64,000 nucleotides of DNA from Cotesia glomerata (GCF_020080835.1 NC_058167.1:6988459-7052458); one strand, 5' to 3'; shown: positions 33,931-45,418, counted from the first letter of the stretch. Numbers and translations: made by a program. Notes: a model not told the origin generated them from the letters alone.

Positions 33931-34560
33931 TTAGATGTCTAGATCGGCAAATTCGTCCCCCTGTTTCACACAGCGAAGCGAATGAATATCATGTTTGTGT
34001 ACTGATTGACGAAGGTTTCTCAGTCCTTCGATTAAGTCGATTGGGTCTAATTTTTCAAAATGTTTTGTTTTGATGAATACCGTGAAAATTTTGCAATGAC
34101 CTAACTTGGTGACGAATACATCTCCCTTTGAAGGTTTCGATGCATGGAGGTCATCGGCATTTATAAATTTTAAGTCACGGAGTAATTTTGCTACGGGTTT
34201 TATTATCTCACAATCGGCTGCTAGGAAGTTTACTAAGTGGTCTCGCGCGTAAGTGAGCCCATCACGGCAAATAGAAAATTTTATTTTGATTTCGGACCCT
34301 TTTGGCGGTATACTTTCGTCTGAACTCGAGGGTGAAGATATTCTTGGTCGATGACGTCTTTCGGCAAAGACATCTTCAGCCTCTTCAAAAGTTGGAGGGT
34401 CATAGGCGACAAAGGGTGGTCCGAACCGGCGGTTCCCTACGTCATCCCCCACTGTAATATTCCCGCATGTAGTTAGTCTATTGTTGGATTTTTCTGAGTT
34501 GCTGTGCGATTTATTATTATTATTATTTTGCGAATTTGTCGATAAAATTGTGTTTCGCAA
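33931..34560 (-). pseudogene. Retroelement ORF, possible macro-domain-like fold
   Basis: A 209-codon frame starts with an Asn/Ser-rich tail, then a Pro/Glu/Arg-rich linker (TFEEAEDVFAERRHRPRI), then an alternating beta/alpha-like domain. The domain contains DHLVNFLAADCEI and GDVFVTKLGHCKIFTVFIK and ends near residue 209. The order of hydrophobic strands and the 'VNF..ADCEI' and 'G-D-V' steps resemble macro-domain-like regions that I associate with polyproteins of some insect LTR retroelements. This is an impression of family, not a proof. It lies between the right-hand LTR and the env-like fragment on the same strand. Confidence 0.4.
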
Positions 34561-34756
34561 TTTTTGTTGGATCGTCTTCGTTCAGTCTCAGTACGGGTGT
34601 CATTATTATAAGGTGTTTCAATCCGAGATGGAATTTAACTATTCCAGAATAAAAATAAAATGAGAAAAAAATAAAAGAATTTTATGCTCTTTGGAGCGTT
34701 AACGTTCGTAAAATTCGAAATAAAAAAAAAATAAAAAAATAAAAAAATTTTTTTTT

Positions 34757-35008
34757 TTATGAAAATTTAGTTTTGTCTAGGGGTGGAGACTTTGAGTCGA
34801 TTGAATGTAGTTTATACTCAAATGGAGCCTTGATAGGGGCTTGGACTTTGCGAAGGTTTAATATTTTTTCGTAAAGTCCAGTCACAGCAACGGCTGTGAC
34901 GTTTTTAATAATTCTCGGACCGGTGGCCTTGTTATTGATCACGTTCTTTGCGGAAACGATATCGATAGCCCGATCGTCTATTCTCTCCCATCGGCTTTTC
35001 AGTCTCAA
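34757..35008 (-). pseudogene. Small retroelement reading frame of unknown role
   Basis: An 83-codon frame with IIKNVTAVAVTGLYEKILNL and a basic, Pro-rich tail, upstream of the macro-like frame on the same strand. It is flanked by long T/A homopolymers (35020-35090) that suggest decay or assembly difficulty. Possibly the start of the same polyprotein in another frame. Not recognised. Confidence 0.25.
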
Positions 35009-36285
35009 AAAAATTAAAATTTTTTTTTTTTTTTTTTTTTAATTTTTTTTTTTTTTTTTTTTTATTTTTTTTTATTATAAACCCGGGGAGAAGAAAAAAA
35101 AATTTTTAAATATAAAAATTTAAAATTATAAAACAGAAAAATAAAAAAACGGAACGTCAGTTAGTTGACGTGACAACCGAGCGAAAAAAACAATTTTGGA
35201 TAACTTTCCTCCCCAAAATCAAAATAATACAAAAAATTTTCAAAAGTTCGACTAAGGGAGGGAAGAGAAAGAATTTTCTAAAATAGTTGAAAGTCGAAAA
35301 ACCGATTTACGAAACCTAAAGAATATACACAAAAAAAATTTTCGAAAATACCAAATTTTGCTTCTTATTTTGGTTAAAATTATTTTGGCCAAGTAATTAT
35401 GTAAATTTTGTGAGAGTTCTCTCAGTTAAAGAAAGTGCTAGTTAAAGCACCTTTCCAGAGCTGGGAAACTTCTCTGAGTGTTTTGTAAGAGAAGGTGCTA
35501 AATTCAAAGCACCCTTCTCGTAGGATGTAGTATATGTGTAATAGGCTTAAAATAATTTTAGTCAAAAAAAAATTTTAAAAGGGAAATAGAAGAATTTATA
35601 AAAAAAAAATTTTTTTTTTATAAATTTAAATAACTAAGTCGAAAGTAATACTGCTTAATTAGCAAAAAAAAATGTATAGGTATTTCTCAATACGGAAGAA
35701 GAATATTTTTGCTGACAAGAATGTAGGTGTGAGTACGCGTGAGGCAACCACCTCGAATAAAGAAACGTCAGCGGATTCTTTATTGCAATATTAGACTACG
35801 ATAAGTTAGAGTATACCAAAAGGTTAAGAACCTATATGAGGTCGAAAACCGATGATGAAAAATAGTATTGCTAAATATCGAAATAACTCCTTTAAACAAA
35901 AATTTTAATATGACGAAAGAATAAATTCTTTTGCGAGTTATGAGGACAAATTAATGTGAATCAGAAAAAAAATTTTCAACAAAAGTTCTAAAATTTCAGG
36001 AGTTAATATTTTATAAGAAATTTAGAAAGGAAAAATTTTATAAAATTTAAAAATAAAATAACTTGATAAATTTAACTAATAAGAAAAATTTTAGAATTGT
36101 CAAGATTAAATAGAAATAAACTTTGAATAAACTTGAATTTACTTTTGAACAGTAGGATTTACTTGATTAAAAAAAAGACAGATTTGAAAAGAAAAAGAGG
36201 AAATATTTAAAAATTATAAATTTTCTCAAACGAAAGTTAAATAGTTTCGTATTCGAAATCCCACCGCTGCCACCAGTGTTCTTTA
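35009..36285 (-). other. Leader region inside the right-hand LTR
   Basis: A/T-rich with homopolymers. A short inverted pair, AAGGTGCT/AGCACCTT with AGAG, lies at about 35410-35520. It ends with the complement of AAAGAACACTGGTGGCAGCGG next to the LTR. No gag, protease, reverse transcriptase or integrase motif was seen. Confidence 0.45.
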
Positions 36286-37506
36286 TGTTATGTCCAAGAG
36301 CGTTTTTTTGAGCGGTAGCGTAAACGGTGGAGGTTTGGACTAACAGTTTAAAGAATACGCAACGGAGGTTTTAATTCCGTTGTTTTTAATTATTTATGTG
36401 GGACGTTTTCGATATACGAATTTACCACGCCTTCGTTTGAGACTGTTCACAGATTTACTGAGAGTAGATGTACTTACCGTTTACAGGAACTATGTTGATG
36501 GTCAGATCTGTGATTTCAGGGCAGCTATTAGCGCCTGTTCCTTAATTGAGCCCTTTGGTTGATTCTCGCAGCGGATGGAGTTGGATGGATTTGGGCTGCT
36601 TATTCTAAGGGCTTCTTATTTTATGAAATTTATGAACTCAAATGGAATTTCACTTCTTTTTTAGATTTATTTTTATAAATACCAAAACTTTTACACTTTC
36701 ACAATTGTAATTTTAATCGTAAATTATGTTAATGAATTTTATTTATTTGAGCTAACGTCCTCCAGTCCCCCGTAGGGTAAAGTGCGCAAATTTAGCTTTA
36801 AAAGATATTATATTAAAAGATTTTTATACTTATTAACCGAACTCTCGCCTAAGTGCAGAGCAAATTAGAACTTTGAGAATCCGGTTATAGATTTTCTTAC
36901 TTGTCAAAATCCCGCCTAAGTGCAGGGCAAATTAAGACTTTGGGATCTGACTTTCTAGGTTTTATCTATTTATCGAGTCCTCGCCTAAGTGCAGGGCAAA
37001 TTAGAACTTTGAAAAACCCGACTCGTAGATACTAATAACTAATACGTGGCCTGCCGGTTGAACCGAGTCTGAACTCGTCTTAAGTGCAGCGCAAATTAAG
37101 ACAAGGGACTTTTACAAGGCACGGGTCCGTCAGTTAAACGCGGAAGTCAAATTAACTGCTCAAAGACCTGGTTTACACTTAAAACTAATACGTGGCCTGC
37201 CGGTTGAAACCGCGTCCAAACTTCCTTTAAGTGCGGAGCAAATTAAAGCAAAGGACTCTACAAGGCACGGGCCCGTCAGTTAAACGCGGAAGTCGAATTA
37301 ACCAACTAAGACCTGGATTTGGCTGTTGATCGCCTTTTTAAAAGCTCGCGGTGCTGAGATTGCAGAAGTCCCCGCTAGTCAACCAGCAGTCACGTAGCTT
37401 ACATTTTATTGTGGCTTTCGCGCATGGAGAAGTCTTCCATCTGCGCGGGTGATTTAAATTAAGAAAAATGAGAAGAGAGAAAAAAAATTTGCGGGTGGAC
37501 ATAACA
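36286..37506 (-). mobile_element. Long terminal repeat, minus orientation, enlarged
   Basis: On the minus strand it starts TGTTATGTCCACCCGCAAAT and ends GGACATAACA, like the LTR at 30751. It is about 170 bp longer because the block containing ACGTGGCCTGCCGGTTGAA occurs twice (about 37046 and 37190) and the GCCTAAGTGCAG repeats occur more often. Flanks outside the two LTRs (CACG left, AAAG right) do not form a target duplication. Confidence 0.85.
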
Positions 37507-37828
37507 AAAGTATAGAATTAATATCAATGTCGAAGATAACTAAATAAATTAAAAGATAAAATAGGGTGCAAATAAAGTATCACGACAAAATACCCGAGAG
37601 TGAAAAAATTTTTTTTTAAAAAACATGGTTTTAATAGATAATTCTTTATAGTTTTTGAAACCGCCCTTCAATTTTCAGTGCGATAATTAGTTGCTGATAT
37701 ATTGATGTTCGGATATTTTGTTACGTAGTAGTGAATAATTGGATTCCTGTCAATAATTAGTAGTTTTACCCTGATGAAAGCTTGTATGAATAATAATAAT
37801 AATAATAATAACTTATTTTTGCTTACAG

Positions 37829-37989
37829 TAACTGTTGAATGCGACCCAGATAGAGGGTCTGAATACAACACTGAAAATGATACAGAAGATACTGGTGAGG
37901 AAGCTGCGCTACTAGGTTCTTCTGAATCACCATTGACCAATTCGCCATGTTCGATTAACCCTGGGGGTAATACTGATCCAATGAAATAA
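37829..37989 (+). CDS. Candidate terminal coding exon, unknown gene
   Basis: After TTATTTTTGCTTACAG an open frame runs 161 bases to TAA. It encodes an acidic, Ser/Gly/Asn-rich C-terminus (GSEYNTENDTEDTGEEAALL, then GNTDPMK). The acceptor is phase 1 and a good pyrimidine tract precedes it; AATAAA overlaps the stop. It could be the end of KCNQ or of another plus-strand gene. Neither the preceding exon nor the KCNQ helix C/D exons are visible, and it cannot join directly to 22632 (phase 2). Confidence 0.35.
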
Positions 37990-39476
37990 TAAATTACGAA
38001 CTAACGAGATGAGTGAATCGTAAAGATTAATCGCCGATAGTAATTTTAATTTAATTATAATTATGATAGTTAGTTATATACTTTTTTAGATCACTTTAAG
38101 CCAAATTTAGAATAGCTTCTCTTTACAGTGCAATATTATCTTGTAGGGTAAGCACAAAATAATATTGCAGTAGAAATTTTCTCTCAGCATGGCAGAGACT
38201 TAACCTCCACTTCCGGGACCTGTGATTTCATCATCGCAAAGTCAATTTATCTTTCAAACGTTATTTGAGATATTTAAGTAAAAATATTACATTATTTTTC
38301 TCGTTAATGCGTAAACTGTTTACTGGCAACTATACGTGTGGTATAGGATAAGTTACGGGATACCAACTATTGGAAATGTTATAGATATATTACAATTATG
38401 ACGAAGCACTTGTGAAAATAGTAGTGACATCTACCACAGAGTAACAAAGTAGTTTTTTAAATATTTATATATATTTTAATAATTTTGTTTATAAAATTTA
38501 ATTTACTTGTGTAAATTATAAATATTGTGATAAAGTCGGTGAATATCGAAATTCATTCACAGTGACAATATTCTTAATATGTAAATTTTATTTAACAAGA
38601 AAACGGCATCTCATGGATTCGCTATATCTTAACTCACTATTTTTATTTATTGATTTATTTCTTTTTTTCATTGATATCCTTTTTTTATTTATATATATCT
38701 ACAAACAAAACGCAGAAATATCAATAATTAATAAGATTATTTATTATATCTTTCAGACGTCTCTTTTGATATAGTAAAATAGATATACATATATATTATT
38801 TCGATAAAATGACCATTTGAATTTAGTAAAAAATAAAGCGATATTTAAGTATGAATTAAAATAAAAAAAAAATAAAATAAAACCGACCATTTAAAACTTG
38901 TAAAATAACTTTTGGATAGAATATAAATAATTTACATGATAATAAAGAATAATTATATACAATATTATTATAAAACACTTTTGACAAGCAATTGCACGTG
39001 AAAAGTGCTTATTTATTTATTATTAAGACAAATACTGTATAAGCTTTGATAGACCAAATTGAATAAATTATTAAATTTACATTATACATAAATATATATT
39101 ATATAATTACAAGAGAGGAAATTAACTTAATAATAATGACCAGAATTAAATACCTAAAAGATTTATGAAAAAAACCGTTAATTCAAATCAATACCGTTTT
39201 GATATACATGTTATATTCGCAGCTAACATATATACTAATTTTTAAAAAACTCAATATCAGAAATCGTAATAAACTAATGATAATTATTAGATGTAAAATT
39301 GATAGAGTTTCACAAAAATGAAAACTTATAAAAAAATATATTGCTTCGTATTTTTTTCTCTGTATTTAAATATGGCTTAAAAATATTGTACATTTTCTTA
39401 ATTGATAATGACAAATGTCGTATAGTCAAAAGAATAAAAGTTATTATTTTTAACAAAAAAAAAAAAAATCGATTTC
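37990..39476. other. No gene seen; 3' flank of the pickpocket gene
   Basis: AT-rich intergenic DNA. A short GC-richer patch at 38180-38240 has no supported frame. The pickpocket 3' UTR extends into the right part of this stretch; several TTTATT words (AATAAA on the minus strand) near 39010-39020 could end it. Confidence 0.4.
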
Positions 39477-40206
39477 TTATTCAACATAATCATAATACAT
39501 CATAGTAGTCGGAAGTTTAACTTGTTTTGGTTTCTTAATAACATTTATTATTTTAAACCGCTTATTAATATGGTCGTCATGTACAACAACAGCTCCACAA
39601 TAAAATCGCAAAGAAAAATAGTAAATCAATTCGATAGTTGTTAAAATAGAATATCCTAGAAATAGTCCCATAATACCACCGAACGAGACTACAAGGTCCA
39701 GCCAACCAAATCGTACTTCTCGTCTGTAGCGGACAAGCGGCCATCTGGCATCGACGACTGTTACATCACCGTTCACGATGGTCTCAAATATATAGGTGGT
39801 ATGATTGCAATAGAGATAACAATCAGATGCACATTTTGGTGTGCGCAAGCGGTTTTCATTATCCGATAGGCATGAATATTGTTCTAAGCTACATTCCTCT
39901 AATTTATTTTTGCTGTAAAACCATGGGAGACATCCACATACTTTATGGATTGTTTTTTTCCTACACTCCATCATGCAATTGTTGTATGATATACCTTCAT
40001 CATAAAATATACACTGTCTCTGAGAATGGGTAAGAATACGCATTTCTCCGGAAGCATCGGTTACTGTCAACGACAACATAAATTCCATATTTCGTCTCAT
40101 AGTATAACTTATCGGGCTCTCACGTTCAGGTATTTCTTCATCATTTCCGAAAAAATAAAGACTGAAAATTTGGTCAATTAATTTTTGCATTAATAAAAAA
40201 ATTATC
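39477..40206 (-). CDS. Pickpocket DEG/ENaC channel, exon 5 (extracellular domain, TM2, C-terminus)
   Basis: This exon encodes most of the cysteine-rich extracellular domain (RQCIFYDEG, KVCGCLPWFYS, CASDCYLYC), the pre-TM2 segment, and TM2 with the pore signature GGIMGLFLGYS. A short basic cytoplasmic tail ends MMYYDYVE. The GxS selectivity triplet (GYS) is present, so the pore looks functional. Two acceptors, after GTTGAAACAG (start 40206) and AATTTTCAG (start 40161), fit the phase of exon 4. The second gives a more usual length and conserved LYFFGNDEEIPE start. Members form trimeric amiloride-sensitive cation channels used in chemo- and mechanosensation and fluid balance. The full product would be about 436 or 451 residues. 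Which pickpocket orthologue this is cannot be told. Confidence 0.9.
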
Positions 40207-40891
40207 CTGTTTCAACAAAATAATCTTAATCTAAGAAACATATTGTTTTAAATACAACTGGTAGTCTTGCTTCAAAAATTATTTGTCTTAATTTAATCAT
40301 TGTCAACTTGGCTTAAGAGACCAAAATCTTCGATCGAAAATGATTGTGATTTAATTCAAAAATATATTACCTTCGATCGATACAATTAAATTCTTCATCG
40401 AAGAATAATTTTCTAGAACTAAGAACAAGTCTTTTATTCATAATCGTAAGAAAATCATTGATTTTCATAGCAGGAAGTTAAACATTTTTTTTTAAATTAA
40501 TATTTTTACTGCAGCATATATATTTTTGAACTTATTCAAAATTTTTTTATGGAACTAAACACAGCAGAAATATAACAATATTAAGTTTAAAATTTTAATG
40601 CACAATTTTTTAAACAAATCGGTTGTATCTTGACTCAATGTTACCGAAAAAAGCGAAAAAAGTTCTCGAATAAAGTATATGTGTATCTTGTTTAAAAACA
40701 GTAAAGTGTTTTAATAGAGTTCTTCTGAAGTACTTTTTACTCATCCATGCAAATTTTGATTCAAAAGTTAATTTGAGTTAAGAAACCCGGTCATCTTAAA
40801 ATTTTTAATACTTTTTGTGAATCAAGTAGTTTTTTATCAAGACAAAATATAAGTTTAATTTAAAAACAAATTAGTGTAAACATTGTCTTAC
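40207..40891 (-). other. Pickpocket intron 4 with a repeat fragment
   Basis: AT-rich intron. Positions 40440-40485 hold CATTGATTTTCATAGCAGGA and AGTTAAAC, the 3' terminus of an AACTTCCCGC-family element. Nothing else is supported. Confidence 0.5.
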
Positions 40892-41038
40892 TTTATAAAC
40901 TTTTTATAATATTTTAGAGTAAAACGTGATTTCATATCGTCGTTTGCAGAACGAGCTATGGCTGTCAAACTTTTACAACAAATTCCTGCAGGAGTCAACA
41001 TTTTTTTAAAAATTTTTTTGCAGTGTTTTCTGATCCCT
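40892..41038 (-). CDS. Pickpocket channel, exon 4
   Basis: The 147 bp exon lies between ATCAATGTTTCAG and AA|GTAAGAC (minus strand). It completes a split Gln codon and encodes GIRKHCKKIFKKMLTPAGIC, then CKSL. The C-x(3)-F...LT..G.CC pattern is the conserved extracellular palm/finger start of pickpocket channels. It ends in phase 2, matching either exon 5 acceptor. Confidence 0.8.
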
Positions 41039-41130
41039 CTGAAACATTGATATATGATTATGTATTTATTTTAACAGCAGTTGTACCAATGAAATTCATT
41101 AGAATTGTATGATTGTAGGATTATAATCAC

Positions 41131-41279
41131 TGTTTAAAACAATCTGCTAATAAATTATCGCAAGATGGTGTTATTTGGAGAAATATATCACTTAATGATT
41201 GAGATAACTTTGGTGAAGTTATATTGACTATTGGTTTCCAATCCCAATTATAATATGATTCGTAAGTAATCCCCTCATC
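41131..41279 (-). CDS. Pickpocket channel, exon 3
   Basis: The 149 bp exon follows ATGATATTAG in phase 0 and ends AAACA|GTGATT, a weak but phase-perfect donor. It encodes an extracellular segment ending ITPSCDNLLADCFK, which joins exon 4 to form the family pattern C-x(4-6)-C-x-x-G-x(4)-C-x-x-I/L-F. Without the splice, an in-frame TGA follows at once, so splicing is required. Confidence 0.8.
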
Positions 41280-41355
41280 CTAATATCATGTACAATCAAA
41301 AAAAAATTTAAAAGATGTCGGTACTGATAATTGCTTTCTGATATTATCAACTTAC

Positions 41356-41548
41356 CTCGGACACTCGAGAAAGATCTAAATAATCCGACGTCATACAAAG
41401 AGTTATACTCGGCAACATATTTTGGGAATTCTCTTGTCCCACCACTACACCAGTTAAAGTTGGATTTGTAACAAATTTTTCAAAAATAGTAACTATTATT
41501 CCTAAAGCAGCACATAGTGATAAAACTGTACAAAGAAACCAGACAAAT
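41356..41548 (-). CDS. Pickpocket channel, exon 2 (TM1)
   Basis: The 193 bp exon lies between TTTCTATCCACAG and GAG|GTAAGT. It completes the Arg codon of the TWER motif begun in exon 1 and encodes TM1 (FVWFLCTVLSLCAALGIIVT), a short post-TM1 stretch, and LPSITLCM, the equivalent of the family's F-P-A-V-T-I-C. It ends in phase 0, matching exon 3. With exon 1, this places TM1 at about residues 47-70. Confidence 0.88.
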
Positions 41549-42024
41549 CTGTGGATAGAAAGTTAATCATATGATTTATCATAAATTATATATTTAAGGT
41601 AGATTTACATTCTAGAAAGCGAAAAACAAGCTTATTTTCAAAAGTGTTTTTCTCAGCTTCTTTAGTAGATATTTCAATAACACTTTTTCCAGGACATCAT
41701 GTTATCCGTATAAAATGCTCAATCCTAGCACTATTGAATCAATAATTCTCAACCTACGTAACACCGATTTTTAACTGTTAATAAAATGTCTAATTTGGAC
41801 ACTATTAGGTCCTGACTAACAAAAATAAGAAAGTAAATTAATTATAAATGTAACTCTGTACACTTAGTTAAGTTATGTTATTTTATTTTATGAGGATTAA
41901 AATTAAAAATTTTTTAGTTTATATAGATTCATACTATCACTTAAGTTTTTCACTCTGTCGAAATCTTCAACTATGTAAAATTGAGAAACCCTGTTATTGG
42001 CCCTTGAGCTGTTAGGTTAGAACA

Positions 42025-42731
42025 AAGGTAAATGAAAAAAAAAAAAATTTTTTTAAAAACGGTTGACCCTGAAGGCCATCCCTGCAACTTCCCGCTAATT
42101 CTATACCTAGGCACTTAAAATTGCACTTATGACGTTTTTGATCTTTTCGAGCTGAAAAATAAAAGTTATGTATTATTTTGAGCTCTCCGAGCTCAAAGAG
42201 ATAGCTTTGCTATGCTTTTGAGCTCTTTAAGCTCAAAAGTCTTATCAAAATTCGATGAAACACGATTTTTCTAATTTTCAAACTGCTGTAACTTTTTAAT
42301 AAATCAACTGATTTTCACGCGGTAGGTGGCGATCGATGTGGTTTTTTGAACTCTATAAAAATTTAGAACAAAAAAATTGATCTGATGAAAAATTTCGGAG
42401 TTATTACAAAAAAAAACACTTTTAACGATTTTTTTCGACAACGATATCTCACAAACGCATCAACCGATTCTGACGCTCTATGTGGCGATCGATGCGGGTT
42501 TTCAAGGTTAAGAGCTGATTAGTTTTTGAAGTTAATCGGTTCAGCCAATTCAGAGATATTTAAAAAAAATTAAAAAAAAAAACAACTTTGTTTGTCACTT
42601 TTTTTTGCAATTTCTCGAAATCTACTGGTCCGAATCGGTTCCAACTTACATGAAATCTAAGTTTGTCGAAGCTCTTTCGAATGACACCAACCGCGATGAA
42701 ATCGGTCAAGCTGTTCAAAAGTTACGAGAGG

Positions 42732-42814
<83 letters not shown>

Positions 42815-42948
42815 TCATACATACAGACGTACGGACATCATCGTGAAAATAGTCAGAAAGCTTCCTAGGACCTCGAAACGTCGAGATCCGATGAAAACTC
42901 GATTTTCGAAAAACAGAGTAAAATCAATAACTTCCCGAGAAAAAAAAA
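42025..42948 (+). repeat. AACTTCCCGC-family element with (AC)n core, complete copy
   Basis: Starts ACGGTTGACCCTGAAGGCCA and CAACTTCCCGCTAATT. It has GAGCTCTCCGAGCTCAAAGA, the ACAACGATATCTCACAAACG block and the GATGAAATCGGTCAAGCTGT block just before an (AC)n tract at 42734-42812, then CTTCCTAGGACCTCGAAACG and CAATAACTTCCCG. The element is non-coding. Short frames across the AC tract are artefacts. It is the best template for the family, because both halves flank an uninterrupted AC tract. Confidence 0.8.
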
Positions 42949-43376
42949 TTCTCTATTTTGTCCAGCATTTTTTGACCAATTTTCAGGGGGTATCAAAGTC
43001 AAGTCTTCAAAAAGAAAGTCTTCCCATCACAGACAAAGTATCTACGGCTCAAGAAAGGTTCGCTATGTAGTAATTTACCACCTTTTGCCAAAAATTGATA
43101 ATAGAAAAAAAATGGCGGCTTAGAAATAGGTCAATTTTTGCACAGTATTTTTTACATAATTGCTATTATTTTTCTATTATCGATTTTTGGAAAATCTAAT
43201 AAAGAAACTAAGAAAAACGTTTTTGAAAATTAGCAAAGTTCTAGACTTCAACACGACAAAACTCGAGTTCAAACCTATCATTAAGCCTAGAAATCATTTA
43301 TTAAATATACACATAATTCTTTTTTATGATTTGTAATGACTCCCCCACATAATACTCAATTTCGGGAATTCAATAA

Positions 43377-43585
43377 TTTAATTTTTAACTTCACGCTAAG
43401 AAAATTGAAAATTTTCAAAAATCGGGAAGTTATTGGTTTTACCCCGTTTTTCGAAAATCGAGTTTTCAACGGATTTTGACGTTTTGAGGTCCTAGGAAGC
43501 CTCCCCGAATGTTTCCGCGGTGATGTCCGTATGTCTGTATGTCTGTGTGTGTGTGTGTGTGTATGTTTTTTTTTTTGTTTTCAGA
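43377..43585 (-). repeat. AACTTCCCGC-family 3' half abutting LINE-A
   Basis: On the minus strand: an (AC)n tract with ACAGACATACAGACATACGG, CTTCCTAGGACCTCAAAACG, and the end AGCGTGAAGTTAAA. The AC tract is separated from the C-run end of LINE-A only by TCTGAAAACAAAAAAAAAAA. This is the downstream half expected if the LINE inserted in the AC tract. Confidence 0.75.
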
Positions 43586-43681
43586 GGGGGGGGAATCCTT
43601 TTTGCGGATTCCAGGCATAGCTGTTTCGCCTGGATATGTGAAGACTCGACGCAGCGTCATACTAAAACTCAACGCTAACGC

Positions 43682-45028
43682 TCAACGATCGAAACGAGGA
43701 CATACAAAGAAAACGTGCTCCGCATCTTCAGCAACTCCTGGACAGGACGGGCACTTCGAAGAGTCATCGTGCTTAAAGCGGTGTAGATACTCTCGAAAAC
43801 ACCCGTGTCCCGACAACATCTGCGTAAGATAGTAATTGACCTCGCCGCGATTCCGGTTAAGCCAAATGTCGATCCGAGGTATGAGGCGGTGCGTCCACCT
43901 ACCTTTCTCTGCAGCATCCCATTGTAGTTGCCATCGGCCTATGCTGTTCTGCCGTTCTTCAATTCTAAGTTCTTCAGGGCTCAGTGCAGTTGACCTTTTT
44001 CGTTGGTAAAGGGCTCGTCTTTCCTCTGCTAGAACTCTAAGAGGTAGGGTTCCAGTAATGATGCACACTGCTTCTTCTGATATAGTGCGGAAGGCACTAG
44101 CTACTCGTAAGGTACTCAGTCGATATACTGGTCCAGCTTTTCTCCTTTTCTCCCATGATTTCTGGGTTTCCAGTGCATCAGCCCAAATGGATATTCCGTA
44201 AGTGAGCACTGATGTGACTACTGATGACAATAGTAGCCTCCTGCTCTGCGTTGGGCCTCCGATGTTAGGCATCAGCCGTGCGAGACTAGCCCTCACTACT
44301 GACGATTTGGCACTGACGTGGTCCACCTGCTGCTTGAAGTTGAGTCGGGCATCCAGCATCACTCCCAGATAACGGATAAATGGTTGTGATGTTATTTCTT
44401 GTTCTCCGACTCTCAACTTGATGGTTTCTACCGTTTTTCTACGAGTCATGAGCACTGCCTCGGTTTTATGCTTGGCTAGTTGCAAGTTCATCATGTCCAT
44501 CCACAAATTGACTCGTCTGAATGTAATACCAAATGCCATTTCTATCTCTTCGAGGTGCTTTGCGATGATCACGACAGCTACGTCATCCGCATATGCTACA
44601 AGTTTGACTCCCGTGGGCAATGCTATTCTCAGGAGGCCATCATACATGATGTTCCATAGCAGAGGACCTAAAACTGATCCCTTCGTGTCATATTTCAGAA
44701 CCCTATTCGTGAAGTAGCTCGCTACCATTCTGCGAAGGTATCCTGGTACGTTTTGTTCTTCTAGAGCCCGCATAACGCAGTCCCAGTTAGCGGAGTTGAA
44801 GGCATTCTTGATGTCTAAAGCAGCCACCAAGCAGTATTTTTTCTTTCCACCCTTCCATCTCGTTCCGGCGATTGCATCCTTGGCTGTATCAACAACCAAT
44901 TTGATCGCATCCAGAGTTGACCGTCCTTTTCGGAAACCAAACTGGTTCTCTGCCAGGAGTGGATCGACTACAGCCTCTATTCTCTGATGAATTATGCGCT
45001 CGAATATCTTGCCGGCCGTGTCTAACAT
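43682..45028 (-). pseudogene. LINE-A reverse transcriptase and C-terminal domain
   Basis: A 448-codon frame holds RT blocks IFERIIHQRIE, FGFRKGRSTLDAI, LVAALDIKNAFNSANWD, GSVLGPLLWNIMYDGLL and VAYADDVAVVI (the catalytic YADD). It continues with KTEAVLMTRR, IRYLGVMLD and the thumb region, and ends in a C-x2-C-x6-H-type knuckle (CPSCPGVAEDAEHVFFVC). A small deletion before GSVLGPL removed the usual P-Q-G. The frame is offset from the 45038-45418 piece by a frameshift near 45030. Confidence 0.75.
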
Positions 45029-45037
45029 GCAGAGTGG

Positions 45038-45418
45038 TCAATAGGATGACGGTTCTTCCGGCGGCTTTTTCCCCTTCGGAAGTAGCACTAGCCGTTGCTG
45101 TTTCCACTTCTGGGGAAAAGTCCCTTCCTTCAGGCATGTATCGTAAACGTCCAGGAATAATGCCGGTGCTGCCCTAAGGATTGATTTCAGGGCAATATTA
45201 GGGATTCCGTCCAATCCCGGCGCCTTATTATTCCCTACTTGATTGCCTGCCTCTATCAACTCGTCCAACGTGATAGTTGGGATGTCTTCAGGGTTGAGCT
45301 TCTCCAACTTGTAGGTGAATACCGGCTGTTGGGGAAACAGCGCAGTAACAGTCTTCTCTAGGAGCTGTGGACACGTAGGTGATGGCATTGGCTGGCATTT
45401 CAGGTGGGTCATAACCAC
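45038..45418 (-). pseudogene. LINE-A N-terminal RT segment
   Basis: Contains ITLDELIEAGNQVGNNKAPG followed by LDGIP, then FPQKWKQQRLVLLPKGKKPP, the start of the RT fingers in R1-clade elements. It follows directly on the deleted endonuclease and precedes the frameshift into the main RT frame. Confidence 0.65.

Noticed and set aside
30751..37506. A standard full-length LTR retrotransposon
   Set aside because: The LTRs are inverted relative to each other, no reverse transcriptase or integrase is present, and no target duplication is seen.
22633..37828. KCNQ helix C/D (assembly domain) exons
   Set aside because: Looked for on the plus strand by expected motifs; none found, so later KCNQ exons are probably elsewhere or not recognisable to me.
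42605..43070. Reading frames with long Thr-His runs
   Set aside because: Translations of the (AC)n tract inside a non-coding repeat; the same applies at 57560, 58346 and 62302.
43539..45177. Plus-strand frames opposite LINE-A
   Set aside because: Shadows of the minus-strand RT frame; they carry no family motifs.
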